A stretch of 49,153 nucleotides of DNA from assembly GCA_947177405.1 (NCBI GenBank), contig CAMWUJ010000015.1:1-49153 (forward strand). Reading direction: 5' to 3'. The notes below the pieces were generated by a model. It worked only from the letters and a program-made list of their open reading frames with translations. It searched no databases and had not been told where the DNA came from. Of the stretch, positions 8,250-17,821 are shown piece after piece. How positions within the stretch are numbered: the stretch's first letter is position 1; each line of letters starts with the position of its first letter. The translations under genes were made by a program, and so were the position numbers. This DNA is from an uncultured Porphyromonadaceae bacterium (GTDB taxonomy: Bacteria > Bacteroidota > Bacteroidia > Bacteroidales > Muribaculaceae).

Positions 8250-10082
8250 ATGAAAGATTTCTTTAGATTCGTGTTCCGCTATGTGGCGGTATATAAATGG
8301 AATGTCGTGGTCAGCGTGTTTTTCAACATCCTGACCACCCTCTTCACTGTCTTCTCCTTCGCTTTCATAATGCCGATTCTGAATGTGCTCTTCAGCGTCG
8401 AGACGAAGGAATATACATATATGGAGGTATCGGCAGGAAACATGAACGACGCGCTTGTCAATAACTTCTATTATTATATCACCACCTATATGGCTGAACA
8501 TGGAGCCTCCAATGCCCTGGCCCTTCTTTGTGCCGTCTTTGTGGTGATGACACTCCTGAAGGTGCTGACCGGCTATGCCGCCGAATGGTTCATGTATCCG
8601 GTCTCCAACGGTGTGGAGAGGAACATGCGCAATTCGCTCTATGAGAAAATATTATTTCTCCCCATAGGCTTCTTCACCAATGAGAGGAAGGGAGATATCA
8701 TATCCCGTGCCACATCCGATGTCAAGGAGCTCCAAAGTTCGGTGATGTCGAGTATAGCGTCAGTGATCAAATATCCCCTCAACATCATGGTATCGCTGGC
8801 CGTGATGATATATGTGAGCTGGCAGCTCACTCTCTTCGTGTTTATCGTCATCCCGGTGTTCGGTCTTATCCTGGGCCGTGTCAGCAAGAAACTTAAGGCC
8901 GGATCGCTCGAAGCACAACAACTCAATGGCGATATACTTGCAAACATAGAGGAGACAATCGGCGGGCTACGTATCGTAAAGGCATTCAATGCTGAAAAAA
9001 CAATGGATACAAGGTTCCGACGGCTCACCCAACGGCTCTACCGGGTCAACAATGCCGTGGGACGACGCATATCGCTGGCCCATCCCATGAGCGAGCTCAT
9101 AGGTATCTCCACGGTTGCGACAATCCTCTGGTTCGGAGGATCCCTGATCCTTAACGGGAAAGCTTTCATCGACGCATCGATGTTCATTTTCTATCTCCTG
9201 ATGTTCTATAATATCATCAATCCCGTAAAGGAGCTCGCCAAAGTGGGCTATACTATCCAGAAGGGTATGGCCGCAATGTCGCGCATAGATATGATTCTGG
9301 ATGCACAGAATCCTATCAAGGATCCTCAGACACCCCTCCCCGTACCATCGTCGCAGCGCCCGTCGATATCCTTCAACAATGTGACATTCAGCTACGACGG
9401 CAGCCGCAACGTGCTTGAAGATATCGACCTCTCCATTAAGCCCGGCCAGACCCTGGCAATCGTGGGGCAATCCGGATCAGGAAAATCCACAATGCTCGAC
9501 CTTATCCCGCGTTTTTATGATATTCAGGATGGTGAGATTCTCATTGACGGTCGCGACATCACTCAATTCCGCATAAAGGATCTGCGGTCGATGATGGGGA
9601 ATGTGAATCAGGAGGCAATCCTCTTCAACGAATCGGTATATAACAATATCCTTTTCGGACGTCCCGATGCCACGCGTGAGGAAGTGATCGAGGCTGCCAA
9701 AATCGCAAACGCCCATGATTTCATCATGGAGATGGAACAAGGTTACGACACTCCTATCGGTGACCGCGGATGCCGTCTCTCCGGAGGTCAGCGCCAGCGT
9801 ATCAGCATCGCACGCGCAATTTTGAAGAATCCTGCGATACTCATTCTCGACGAGGCCACCTCCGCACTCGACACCGAAAGCGAACGCCTCGTGCAGGACG
9901 CTCTCGAACGACTGATGAAAAACCGCACCACGGTCGTGGTGGCTCACAGACTCTCTACAATTGTGAATGCCGACAAGATTTGCGTGCTTCATGACGGACA
10001 TATCGCGGAAATAGGAACACATGCCGAGTTGATCGAGAAAAACGGTATATACAAGAAGCTGGTCGATATGCAGCAGGTATAA
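8250..10082 (+). CDS. MsbA-like ABC exporter, fused membrane and ATPase domains
   Basis: A 610-residue half-size ABC exporter. The N-terminal ABC_membrane domain (about residues 15-330, six helices) has the ISRATSDVKELQSSVMSS segment typical of lipid A/multidrug exporters. The C-terminal ATPase has Walker A GQSGSGKST near residues 405-413, Q-loop near NQEAILFNESV, signature LSGGQRQR near 508, Walker B ILILDEATSAL near 530, and a H-loop in VVAHRLST. It would homodimerise in the inner membrane and flip lipid or export a hydrophobic substrate. It follows the TolC-HlyD-permease cluster, but being a complete exporter it probably acts on its own; whether it could power the permeases is unknown. Confidence 0.93.
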   Translation: MKDFFRFVFRYVAVYKWNVVVSVFFNILTTLFTVFSFAFIMPILNVLFSVETKEYTYMEVSAGNMNDALVNNFYYYITTYMAEHGASNALALLCAVFVVMTLLKVLTGYAAEWFMYPVSNGVERNMRNSLYEKILFLPIGFFTNERKGDIISRATSDVKELQSSVMSSIASVIKYPLNIMVSLAVMIYVSWQLTLFVFIVIPVFGLILGRVSKKLKAGSLEAQQLNGDILANIEETIGGLRIVKAFNAEKTMDTRFRRLTQRLYRVNNAVGRRISLAHPMSELIGISTVATILWFGGSLILNGKAFIDASMFIFYLLMFYNIINPVKELAKVGYTIQKGMAAMSRIDMILDAQNPIKDPQTPLPVPSSQRPSISFNNVTFSYDGSRNVLEDIDLSIKPGQTLAIVGQSGSGKSTMLDLIPRFYDIQDGEILIDGRDITQFRIKDLRSMMGNVNQEAILFNESVYNNILFGRPDATREEVIEAAKIANAHDFIMEMEQGYDTPIGDRGCRLSGGQRQRISIARAILKNPAILILDEATSALDTESERLVQDALERLMKNRTTVVVAHRLSTIVNADKICVLHDGHIAEIGTHAELIEKNGIYKKLVDMQQV

Positions 10083-10118
10083 GAGCCCGAAGCTGAATAA
10101 ATTTAAAAGCTATGTGAT

Positions 10119-10604
10119 ATGGAAAATGATGAAAACAAGATAAATTTGGAAAAGGAAGAGGATCAGAGACCCTCTACTCCTCCAGTGCCTCCCCCCGCAC
10201 CGTCGAACGACGAGGAATGGGCCGAGAAACTCGGTCTGGATTTTGATCCGGAACAGGCCGCGACCCCTCCCCCGGTGCCTCCCGTGAATCCGTCGGAGAG
10301 GCCGGAACCTTCGTTCACAGCCCCCGCACCCCCGGCTCCCGCCAACGTCAGCCCTATATCCGGCGACGAGGTGATGCCGCCCACTTTCATGATATGGTCG
10401 GTGCTCGCGCTGGTGTTCTGCTGCTTCCCCACTGCTATCGTGGCTATAATATTCAGCGCTCAGGTTAGCTCCAGATTCTATGCCCGTGATTACGAGGGGG
10501 CACGCCGCGCATCACGCCGTGCCGAGATGTGGATCATAGCATCTGTAGTGCTGGGAGTCATCTCTATGGCACTCTACCTTCCCCTGACGCTCCTCACCCC
10601 CTGA
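10119..10604 (+). CDS. CD225/dispanin family membrane protein with proline-rich N-terminus
   Basis: A 161-residue protein with an acidic, proline-rich N-terminal half (residues 1-85, runs such as PPVPPPAPS) and two C-terminal membrane helices. The helical part (PPTFMIWSVLALVFCCFPT, then AIVAIIFSAQV, YEGARRASRRA, and a second helix) has the CD225/dispanin layout: hairpin helix, conserved basic/alanine loop, second helix. The function of bacterial members is not established. It is 8 bases upstream of a DUF2752 gene, a pairing common in Bacteroidetes from my recollection, so the two may act together in the inner membrane. Confidence 0.8.
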   Translation: MENDENKINLEKEEDQRPSTPPVPPPAPSNDEEWAEKLGLDFDPEQAATPPPVPPVNPSERPEPSFTAPAPPAPANVSPISGDEVMPPTFMIWSVLALVFCCFPTAIVAIIFSAQVSSRFYARDYEGARRASRRAEMWIIASVVLGVISMALYLPLTLLTP

Positions 10605-10611
10605 TAACGAT

Positions 10612-11010
10612 ATGTCAAAGCTTCAGATCATTAAATCAAAGGGGACGCTGCTTATGATCATACTGTTCGCGGTGGCCACAGCACTCTACTTCTTCGTGGA
10701 TCCGACACTATCGAAGTGGATGCCCAAATGTGTGTTCCATGCCATAACGGGATGGGAATGTCCCGGGTGCGGATCCCAGAGAATGATCCATGCTCTTCTT
10801 CATGCCGATTTACGTCAGGCGTGGCACTATAATCCTTTTCTTTTATGTCTTATGCCGCTGATTCTTTTTTATGTGGCACTCGATTTCTTTCCCACTAAAT
10901 TTCCGAGGCTCTTCCGCATCATGCACTCCACATTCATGATTGCAGGTCTCGGGGTGGCCACGCTGATCTGGGGAATACTCAGAAACTGTCTCAGCATCTA
11001 TACCATATAA
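10612..11010 (+). CDS. DUF2752 family small membrane protein
   Basis: A 132-residue protein with three predicted membrane helices. The signature CPGCGSQRMIHALLHADLRQ, followed by AWHYNPFLLCLMPLI, is the hallmark of DUF2752. The CxxC pair suggests metal binding or a redox role, but no biochemical function is known to me. The gene starts 8 bases after the CD225 gene and is most likely cotranscribed with it. Confidence 0.85.
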   Translation: MSKLQIIKSKGTLLMIILFAVATALYFFVDPTLSKWMPKCVFHAITGWECPGCGSQRMIHALLHADLRQAWHYNPFLLCLMPLILFYVALDFFPTKFPRLFRIMHSTFMIAGLGVATLIWGILRNCLSIYTI

Positions 11011-11082
11011 TCCAATAATCATAATCCAATAATCACATTGGCAGATGCTTCTTCATCTGCCGGTCCTTATAACCCTTTGCCT

Positions 11083-11616
11083 ATGTCGCCAATTTTCATA
11101 TTAGGCTATATGGCCTCCGGAAAAACCACCTTGGGACGGGCTCTATCACGAGCTACGGGACTGGAATTTATCGACCTCGACTTCTATATCGAGCAAAGAT
11201 TCCGCAAATCAATCCGCGAGATTTTCGCCACTGAAGGAGAAGAAGCGTTCCGCAAGAAGGAAACGGCCATGCTAAAGGAGGCCGGGGAATTTGAAGATGT
11301 CATAATATCCTGCGGAGGAGGCACGCCCTGCTTTTTCGACAACATGGACTATATGAATTCGCGGGGCACGACCATCTTCCTCGACACTACCCGGGATTGC
11401 ATCGTGGATCGTCTGATGGCCAATAACGCCGCCCGACCCCTCATGGCCGGGAAATCGGAAACGGAGATACGCCAAACCGTGGAAGAGGGTCTTTCAGCCC
11501 GACTCCCACACTACACCAAAGCTGAGATTCATTTCTCCGGAGACCGTCTGGAAAATCGATCGCAGATTGATTCTTCAGTGGCTGAAATCAAAAAAATTTT
11601 GCATTACCGATTTTAA
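11083..11616 (+). CDS. aroK: Shikimate kinase
   Basis: A 177-residue cytosolic kinase that phosphorylates shikimate at the 3-OH using ATP, in the pathway to chorismate and aromatic amino acids. The Walker A loop GYMASGKTT is close to the N-terminus, the substrate-binding D-x-D stretch appears as FIDLDFYIE, the central CGGGTPCF loop is present, and the lid region has the RPLMAG arginine. The longer frame opens with TTG at 11038, but the ATG at 11083 places the P-loop strand at the usual distance, so I prefer it. It stands alone with short gaps on both sides, not in an aro operon. Confidence 0.92.
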   Translation: MSPIFILGYMASGKTTLGRALSRATGLEFIDLDFYIEQRFRKSIREIFATEGEEAFRKKETAMLKEAGEFEDVIISCGGGTPCFFDNMDYMNSRGTTIFLDTTRDCIVDRLMANNAARPLMAGKSETEIRQTVEEGLSARLPHYTKAEIHFSGDRLENRSQIDSSVAEIKKILHYRF

Positions 11617-11706
11617 ATGTTAATTTAGAGGTGTGAAAATAATTCGCCTCCGGATTTGACACTATCGGCCGTCTGATTCCGGGGTCGGTCAAAACAACCT
11701 GAAGCC

Positions 11707-12816
11707 ATGACAAATCAGAATAATAATGATATGACCCTCGACCCCCGGGAGATGGTCGAAGTGATTGAAAGTGTGGAATCCGGTCTTAGAATCGGAATGG
11801 TAGGGAATTATCCTGATACAGATGAAACTCGTATGCTTCTCACTCCTGAAGCCTGTGGAATGTTGACCTCCGCCGGTATCAGCCTGTGCATGGAACATGG
11901 AGCCGGTGTGGATGTGAGCTTCCCCGACGAGAAATATGCCGAATACGGAGTAAAAATCGTAACCCGCGACGAAGCGTTACGCGCCCCGCTGGTGCTTTCA
12001 TACGCTCCTCTTCGCCCTAAGGATATAAAGAAGATGCAACCCGGTGCAGGACTTCTCTGCATGATGGGATCAGGACTTTTCGAACATGCCACTATCAAAG
12101 CACTCCTCGACCGCAAGATAAATACCGGATGTCTTGACAATATGGTGAGCCATAACGAGAACGAGGTCTTTGCCAACATAGTGGATGAGATCGACGGTCG
12201 CGCTGCTATAATGTATGCTCAAGAGGCTCTATCCTATCTTGGTGGAGGGAAAGGTGTGCTCCTCGCCTCTGTTGCAGGTCTAAATCCCTGCGAAGTGCTT
12301 CTCATCGGAATGGGCACAGAGATGATCGCCGCCGCCATGGCTGCCGTGGCATCCGGAGCAAGAGTCACACTGATGGATAATGATGTGTCGGCTCTTCAGG
12401 AAGTGAAACGTCAGTGCGGTCATCTTGTGGATGCAATAGCTATCCATCCACGGGTGCTTTACAATAAGGTGAAATCGGCCGATGTCATAATCACCGGCCT
12501 AAATACCCGCGACTTCGAATTCCCAAAGAATCTCTCCGCCGCAATGAAAGAGAATGTGTATGTGCTCGACCTCAATGAGACGCATCCCTCCATATCCGTG
12601 CCCCGCACTGTGGCTATGGCACTTTCAAACGCAATGGTGAATTTCCTATCCGAAATGCAGCTGAAGGATTCTTTCCAGGGTATGATCGCCACAACTCCGG
12701 GAGTGCAATGCGGACTGGTGACATATAATGGCAAGCTTGTTGACAAGCTCATAGGATCATATCTCTCGATGCCCAGCGTGGATATCTCGGTGATGCTCTC
12801 CGGGGCAGCCAACTAA
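11707..12816 (+). CDS. Alanine dehydrogenase/PNT family protein, active site diverged
   Basis: A 369-residue protein with the alanine dehydrogenase/transhydrogenase fold. The N-terminal domain starts with IGMVGNYPDTDETRMLLTPE (compare the RVALTP motif), and a nucleotide-binding domain with VLLIGMGTEMIAAAMAA leads to acidic residues in TLMDND that would hold the NAD ribose. In true Ald enzymes the substrate-binding lysine sits in a VLKVKEP-like motif and the catalytic histidine follows soon after. Here the matching stretch is LVLSYAPLRPKD, without the lysine. The enzyme may therefore act on another substrate or be inactive; I would not call it alanine dehydrogenase without a structural check. 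Confidence 0.75.
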   Translation: MTNQNNNDMTLDPREMVEVIESVESGLRIGMVGNYPDTDETRMLLTPEACGMLTSAGISLCMEHGAGVDVSFPDEKYAEYGVKIVTRDEALRAPLVLSYAPLRPKDIKKMQPGAGLLCMMGSGLFEHATIKALLDRKINTGCLDNMVSHNENEVFANIVDEIDGRAAIMYAQEALSYLGGGKGVLLASVAGLNPCEVLLIGMGTEMIAAAMAAVASGARVTLMDNDVSALQEVKRQCGHLVDAIAIHPRVLYNKVKSADVIITGLNTRDFEFPKNLSAAMKENVYVLDLNETHPSISVPRTVAMALSNAMVNFLSEMQLKDSFQGMIATTPGVQCGLVTYNGKLVDKLIGSYLSMPSVDISVMLSGAAN

Positions 12817-12849
12817 GACCTCATTCAACAAAATATATGAATGAGGTCT
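12816..12849 (+). terminator. Hairpin after the alanine-dehydrogenase-like gene
   Basis: AGACCTCATTCA (12816-12827) pairs perfectly with TGAATGAGGTCT (12838-12849) around a 10-base loop and begins at the stop codon. No T-run follows, so it is a stem-loop that could end transcription only with help or stabilise the 3' end. Confidence 0.5.
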
Positions 12850-12928
12850 AAGACCACCGAACCTGACAGGTCTGATAAATCCTATTAATCTGATTATTCA
12901 GATTTATTACGGTTTTCCACTACAGATA

Positions 12929-14032
12929 ATGAAAAATCTTATCCACATCGTGAATGGCAACAGGATGGCGGGAGCACAACAGTATGCTCTCGACATCTGT
13001 CGCCATTACCGGCAGAAGGGATGGAATGTCCATGCCCTTACCTGCGGAGCCCACGCGGTGGATATGAAGTTTGCGGGTGCCGGGATTGAGGTGGCTCACG
13101 CTCCCCTGCGGGGACTTCTCGACTTCACCTCCGTGATGCGCGTGGCAGGTTTCTTTCGATCGATCCCCAAAGGAGAGACCATTGTCCATGTGCACCGGTA
13201 TCGCGATGCTTACACGGCCGCATTTGCACGAAATCTGGCCAAGCGACCCGATATCAAGATTGTGGCAACTCGTCATGCGGTGCGCAAAGGTCGCGACTCC
13301 CGAATTTTCCGCAAACTTTATTCCCTGATCGATGCCCATGTGTTCGTTTCATCGCTGGCTTTGGAACGCTTCTGCAATTCATGGAAGGAGGGAAGGATTC
13401 CGATTCCCGAGGATAAGATGTTTGTGCTTCACGACAGCCTGTTCCTTCCCGATGATTTCGCCCCGAACCCCGAGCCCGAAAAAGGCCCCGTGACAGCTAT
13501 ATATCATGGTCCGATCGCCGAAAGGAAAGGATTAGAGACACTTATAGATGCCCTTATGCTTATGCGCGATGTGAAGATGAGACTTGTGATAGCCGGAACC
13601 GGCAACCCTGATTTCCTCGACAGGATACGCAAAAGAGCTATGATACGCGGTGTGATGCCCGCTATCGACTGGAACACTTCATGCGAAAACCCGGAGGAAT
13701 TGATTGGCAAAGCCCATTTCGGGGTGCTCCCTTCGGTGGAGAGCGAGGCCTTCGGATTGGGAAATCTCCGCTATATGGCTTGCGGCCGTCCGCAAATATG
13801 CACACGCAACGGTGCCCAGACCGAATATCTCGAAGATGGGGTGTCAGCCCTGTTTGTGGCTCCGGCGGATCCTGCCACACTCGCTGAGTCGATGACAAGA
13901 CTTGTGATTGATACATCGCTGCGACGGAGAATGGGGGAAGAGGCACATAAGGAATTTGAGAAAAATCTCTCCTGGAATATTTTCACCCGAAAGCTCGACG
14001 ACATCTATGAACAGTGTTTTCGAACGACATAG
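12929..14032 (+). CDS. Glycosyltransferase family 4-type protein
   Basis: A 367-residue GT-B glycosyltransferase of the GT4 (Glycos_transf_1) type. The N-terminal Rossmann half begins with HIVNGNRMAGAQQYALDICR, an acceptor-side glycine/alanine loop. The C-terminal half has YHGPIAERKGLETLIDAL, VIAGTGN and the donor-site SVESEAFGLGNLRYMACGRP, which contains the E-x7-E pair of this family (in EAFGLGNLRYMA the second E is replaced by Y, so the pair is not canonical). It probably transfers a sugar from a nucleotide donor at the inner face of the membrane. It overlaps the start of the DUF2723 gene by 26 bases, which suggests coupled expression. Confidence 0.85.
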   Translation: MKNLIHIVNGNRMAGAQQYALDICRHYRQKGWNVHALTCGAHAVDMKFAGAGIEVAHAPLRGLLDFTSVMRVAGFFRSIPKGETIVHVHRYRDAYTAAFARNLAKRPDIKIVATRHAVRKGRDSRIFRKLYSLIDAHVFVSSLALERFCNSWKEGRIPIPEDKMFVLHDSLFLPDDFAPNPEPEKGPVTAIYHGPIAERKGLETLIDALMLMRDVKMRLVIAGTGNPDFLDRIRKRAMIRGVMPAIDWNTSCENPEELIGKAHFGVLPSVESEAFGLGNLRYMACGRPQICTRNGAQTEYLEDGVSALFVAPADPATLAESMTRLVIDTSLRRRMGEEAHKEFEKNLSWNIFTRKLDDIYEQCFRTT

Positions 14033-17000
14033 GATTTTCAAAATTACCGATCGTGTGGTGAGCTGGTCGGTTTTCCTGATTCTGCTCCTCACCTATTGGC
14101 TCACGATTCCTCCCACGGTATCTCTCTGGGATTGTCCGGAATATGTCACCGCCGCCGTGCGTCTCGAGCCGGGACATCCTCCCGGAAACCCTTTCTGGAT
14201 GCTTGTGGAGAGGATGTTCACTCTTTTCGTGCCGGGGAAATATGCAGCTTTGGCTGTGAATATGTCAAGCGGTCTCTTCACGGCATTGGCCGGAATGTTG
14301 CTTGCCAAATCCATTTTCATCGGCGCTGTATGGGTGCTCAAGACCCGCGACGGTCTGCGCCGTCGCCTTCATGCCCTTTATGCCGCCGGGGCTGCCGTGA
14401 TCGGTGCCCTTGCATTCGGATGGTGCGACTCCACATGGTATTCCGCTGTGGAGGCCGAGGTATATGCCATGTCGGTATTTCTCACCGCCCTGTGCATCTG
14501 GCTGATGCTTAAGTGGGCACGCGCCGGTGATATCTCACACGGATGGAGATTTCTTATACTACTTGCTTATATCTTCGGGCTATCGCTGGGTGTGCATCAG
14601 CTCAATCTCTTGGTAATTCCTGCCCTGGCAATAGTGTGGGCTCTGCGCAGGGGGATTCATTCGCCATGGCGTATAGCCCTGATTTTCATGGTTTCACTTA
14701 TAGCCGTGGGATGTATTCTGGTCGGGATGATGCCCGGCACTATCGCCCTGGCAGCCGAACTCGAACTTTTCGCCGCCAACCGCCTCGGACTCCCGTATCT
14801 CTATGGTGTGGCAGTTTACGTGATACTGCTCGGACTTTCTCTTATTCTTGCTCTGGTGGTGACTCAAAAATCATCAAACAGGGGGGTACTCTCTCTTTCG
14901 GTTTTCCCGGCTATTTTTCTGTCTGGACTATTTGTATTCGCCGGTAATTTCTTTGTAGGGATTGCCATATCGGTATTGGTGGCTATGATTGTGGTGAGGG
15001 CCTCCTATTTCAAGCCTCACCGTCTCAACCTCATGATGTGGATGCTCGCCATGCTCCTCACCGGATATTCCTCCTATGCCCTGATTCCAATCAGAGGCAA
15101 CATTCCTGCGCCTCCCAATGCTGCCATGCCGGGGAATCCCTTCTCATTCGCTGCCTATCAATCGAGGGAGCAATATGGGGCGGCACCCCTCCTTTACGGT
15201 AACACTCCTTTCAGCAAACCCCTCCTGCTTGAGGAATGGAATGATGATTCCACCCCGGCTTATCGTCGCTATTTCATCGAGCGTGAGGAGCGTCGCATCG
15301 CTCCATATATGCCGGGAGCACGCCTGCAGGATGTGACTCCCTCCGCGGCCCTGTCACCTGAGGACTCTGATCTTAACAATATGGCTTTCAGAAAGGGGCA
15401 TGACGCATATCTTGTGAAAGGATACAAACTGAGACAAACCCTGACTCCGGAACTTGATATGTGGTTTCCACGTCTCACCAGCCGCGATCCTCTCGACATC
15501 GAATCATATCGCGCGTGGGCCGGAATGGAGGATGCGGAGATGGAGAATGTGAGGATTTCAGAGGCCGTGGACTCCACGGGACGACCAGTGGCGAAAATGG
15601 GACCGGACGGCAAACGATCCGAACCGACAGCTCTGCGCCCTACTTATCTCCAGAACTTCAGATATATGATCGGATATCAGATAGGATATATGTATTTCAG
15701 ATATCTGATGTGGAATTTCTGCGGCCGACAGAATGATATACCCTCCACCGGAGAGGTGGAACACGGCAATTTCATCACCGGATTCCCTGTAATCGACAAT
15801 GCGATGCTGCAGGCTGAGGATCATCTTCCTCCTCATGCCGGAACAAAGAACAAGGGACGCAACCGCTATTTCATGCTCCCCTTCCTCCTTGGACTGTGGG
15901 GAATCGTATGGATGTTGAGATCCAACTGGCGCGGACGTATCGCCTGCGGAGTCATCACGGCTCTCTTCATCATGACTGGGGTGGCTATAGTGGTCTATCT
16001 CAATCAGACACCGGGCGAACCCCGTGAACGCGACTATACCTTCCTTGGATCCTATATGGCTTTTTCGATGTGGATAGGCGCGGGAGCTCTTGGCCTTTCT
16101 CGTGAAATCGCATCTTTAATAGAGAGATTCCGCAAGAATAAAGGGGAGTTTAATCTCCGGAGATTGCTCGTGGCTGCCTCTGTTGGATTCATTCCCTCGG
16201 CAGGAGTGGTGGCCTTTATGTTACAACAGAATTATGATGATCACGACAGGTCGGGAAGAAGAATGGCTTCGTCGTATGCTGCAAATATCCTGACATCGCT
16301 CGACCCGGACGCAATTATTTTTGTGGATGGCGACAACTACACCTTCCCTCTCTGGTATGCCCAGGAAGTGGAGGGAATCCGACGGGATGTGAGAGTGGTG
16401 AATCTCTCATATCTGTCGAATCCGGTATATGCTGCTATGATTCAGAGGGGATGGGAGACAACGCGACCTCTCGCGACGGTGCTCCGGGGGGAGGATATTG
16501 TGTATCAGGCTCATCTCTTCGATGGCGCGAATCCGCAGGCACGCGACACGGTGGATGCTCTCGAAATGCTGCGTGGTCTTAAAGAGAATCCGGGGAGGAA
16601 AGTGAATGTCGCCGTGATAAGACTCCCTCTCGCCTCCGGGGAAAGACTGCTCATTCCGGTGAAGGCGCTTTCTCGTAATGGCGACACATACACATTCGAT
16701 TTCCGCAAGCTGATGATGATAGACATGATAGCCTCCAATGCGGCCCCTGATACCGAACACCCCCGTCCTTTCTATTGGCAGAAAAATCTTTCAGATCAAA
16801 ACTTCATGGGTCTGCACCCTTCGCTCACAGATAGGATATATGCCTACCGATTGGGGAAAGAAGAGAAGGCGTTCACCGACTCATGCCTCATCTCGATAGC
16901 ATCTCGGTTTGTCTCTCCAAATGACGGACCGACAGAAAAGGTATATCTCGACCTCACACCTGCCACTCTTCTTGGTCGCCTGCGCGCCGACCATACAGCC

Positions 17001-17336
17001 TCTGCCCGCCGTCTGCTACGCCATGGACACAAGGAGGAAGCTCTCCGGCTGGCATTGCGCACTGAAAAAGAATTCGGACGGCATCCCTATTCCATGCTGC
17101 CGATGAAGATGGGCGATTCCGTATATCTAACCGACAAGGAATATGCTTCTCTTTTCTTAGAGCTGGCAGATTCCCTCTCTCCCTCCCAACTACGCGCCTT
17201 TCAACTTTCCCGCGACTCACTGCGGGCTATTGGATCCGGGCTACGTAAGGAAGCTGAAGCAAGAAAGAAGGCTTGGGACAGATACAGGCGCGCACTTTCT
17301 CCCGCTATGCGACTTAATATGTCGCGAAACCCTTAG
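14007..17336 (+). CDS. DUF2723 integral membrane protein (TMEM260-like)
   Basis: A 1109-residue inner-membrane protein. About a dozen N-terminal membrane helices include the DUF2723 signature (SLWDCPEYVTAAVRLEPGHP, followed by a conserved GHPPGNP). A large hydrophilic part follows, with PGEPRERDYTFLGSY and ANILTSLDPDAIIFVDGDNY, and a C-terminal region of helical repeats. The family is related to protein O-mannosyltransferases (eukaryotic TMEM260) and in Bacteroidetes is thought to act in surface glycosylation; that role is inferred from the family. I chose ATG 14007 (MNSVFERHRIFK) over the longer frame at 13908, because upstream residues lie over the preceding gene and are not conserved-looking. 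Its position after a glycosyltransferase supports a glycan role. Confidence 0.88.
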   Translation: MNSVFERHRIFKITDRVVSWSVFLILLLTYWLTIPPTVSLWDCPEYVTAAVRLEPGHPPGNPFWMLVERMFTLFVPGKYAALAVNMSSGLFTALAGMLLAKSIFIGAVWVLKTRDGLRRRLHALYAAGAAVIGALAFGWCDSTWYSAVEAEVYAMSVFLTALCIWLMLKWARAGDISHGWRFLILLAYIFGLSLGVHQLNLLVIPALAIVWALRRGIHSPWRIALIFMVSLIAVGCILVGMMPGTIALAAELELFAANRLGLPYLYGVAVYVILLGLSLILALVVTQKSSNRGVLSLSVFPAIFLSGLFVFAGNFFVGIAISVLVAMIVVRASYFKPHRLNLMMWMLAMLLTGYSSYALIPIRGNIPAPPNAAMPGNPFSFAAYQSREQYGAAPLLYGNTPFSKPLLLEEWNDDSTPAYRRYFIEREERRIAPYMPGARLQDVTPSAALSPEDSDLNNMAFRKGHDAYLVKGYKLRQTLTPELDMWFPRLTSRDPLDIESYRAWAGMEDAEMENVRISEAVDSTGRPVAKMGPDGKRSEPTALRPTYLQNFRYMIGYQIGYMYFRYLMWNFCGRQNDIPSTGEVEHGNFITGFPVIDNAMLQAEDHLPPHAGTKNKGRNRYFMLPFLLGLWGIVWMLRSNWRGRIACGVITALFIMTGVAIVVYLNQTPGEPRERDYTFLGSYMAFSMWIGAGALGLSREIASLIERFRKNKGEFNLRRLLVAASVGFIPSAGVVAFMLQQNYDDHDRSGRRMASSYAANILTSLDPDAIIFVDGDNYTFPLWYAQEVEGIRRDVRVVNLSYLSNPVYAAMIQRGWETTRPLATVLRGEDIVYQAHLFDGANPQARDTVDALEMLRGLKENPGRKVNVAVIRLPLASGERLLIPVKALSRNGDTYTFDFRKLMMIDMIASNAAPDTEHPRPFYWQKNLSDQNFMGLHPSLTDRIYAYRLGKEEKAFTDSCLISIASRFVSPNDGPTEKVYLDLTPATLLGRLRADHTASARRLLRHGHKEEALRLALRTEKEFGRHPYSMLPMKMGDSVYLTDKEYASLFLELADSLSPSQLRAFQLSRDSLRAIGSGLRKEAEARKKAWDRYRRALSPAMRLNMSRNP

Positions 17337-17360
17337 AACTTAAACTTATTTCTTTCCCGA

Positions 17361-17393
17361 TTGTCATAATCTATAGGATAATTTGTAATTTTG
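17361..17393 (+). promoter_or_regulatory. Promoter of the DUF1573 gene pair
   Basis: TTG at 17361-17363 and TAATTTTG at 17386-17393 are separated by 22 bases, near the Bacteroidetes -33/-7 arrangement, and the ATG follows 24 bases after the -7 box. Confidence 0.55.
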
Positions 17394-17417
17394 GAAAGAT
17401 TTAGAAAAAACAAGAAT

Positions 17418-17810
17418 ATGAAAAAGATATTATTTATTTTCGCTGCCCTGGTAGCGTTTCTTCCTTTGGCTGCCATCGCGAAGGATAAGGCTCAGGCTAA
17501 AGCTGAATTCCCCGAGAAATCATACTCTTTCGGAGTAATCAAGGAGAACGGAGGCCCCGTGTCACATGAATTCACATTTACCAATGAAGGCACAGGAAAT
17601 CTTATAATTTACGAAGCCACGGCACAATGCGGATGCACCAAACCGGAATATCCCAAGAATCCGGTGGCTCCCGGAAAATCGGGGAAAATCAAAGTCACTT
17701 ACAATCCCATAGGACGACCCGGACCTTTCGAGAAAGTAGTCACTGTCAAGACAAATGCCAAAGGCGGCAAGGTGAGACTCAAGATTTCCGGAAATGTGAC
17801 TCCTAAGTAA
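17418..17810 (+). CDS. DUF1573 domain protein, secreted
   Basis: A 130-residue protein with a signal peptide (MKKILFIFAALVAFLPLAAIA) and one DUF1573 domain (about residues 33-128), an immunoglobulin-like fold of the ASPM/SPD-2/Hydin type. The motif QCGCTKPEYPKNPVAPGKSG is the family hallmark. It should be located in the periplasm or on the surface; the molecular role is not known. ATG 17418 gives the signal peptide directly. It lies 11 bases upstream of a second, larger DUF1573 protein with a near-identical motif, so the two probably arose by duplication and work together. Confidence 0.88.
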   Translation: MKKILFIFAALVAFLPLAAIAKDKAQAKAEFPEKSYSFGVIKENGGPVSHEFTFTNEGTGNLIIYEATAQCGCTKPEYPKNPVAPGKSGKIKVTYNPIGRPGPFEKVVTVKTNAKGGKVRLKISGNVTPK

Positions 17811-17821
17811 CAGCATAAGAC

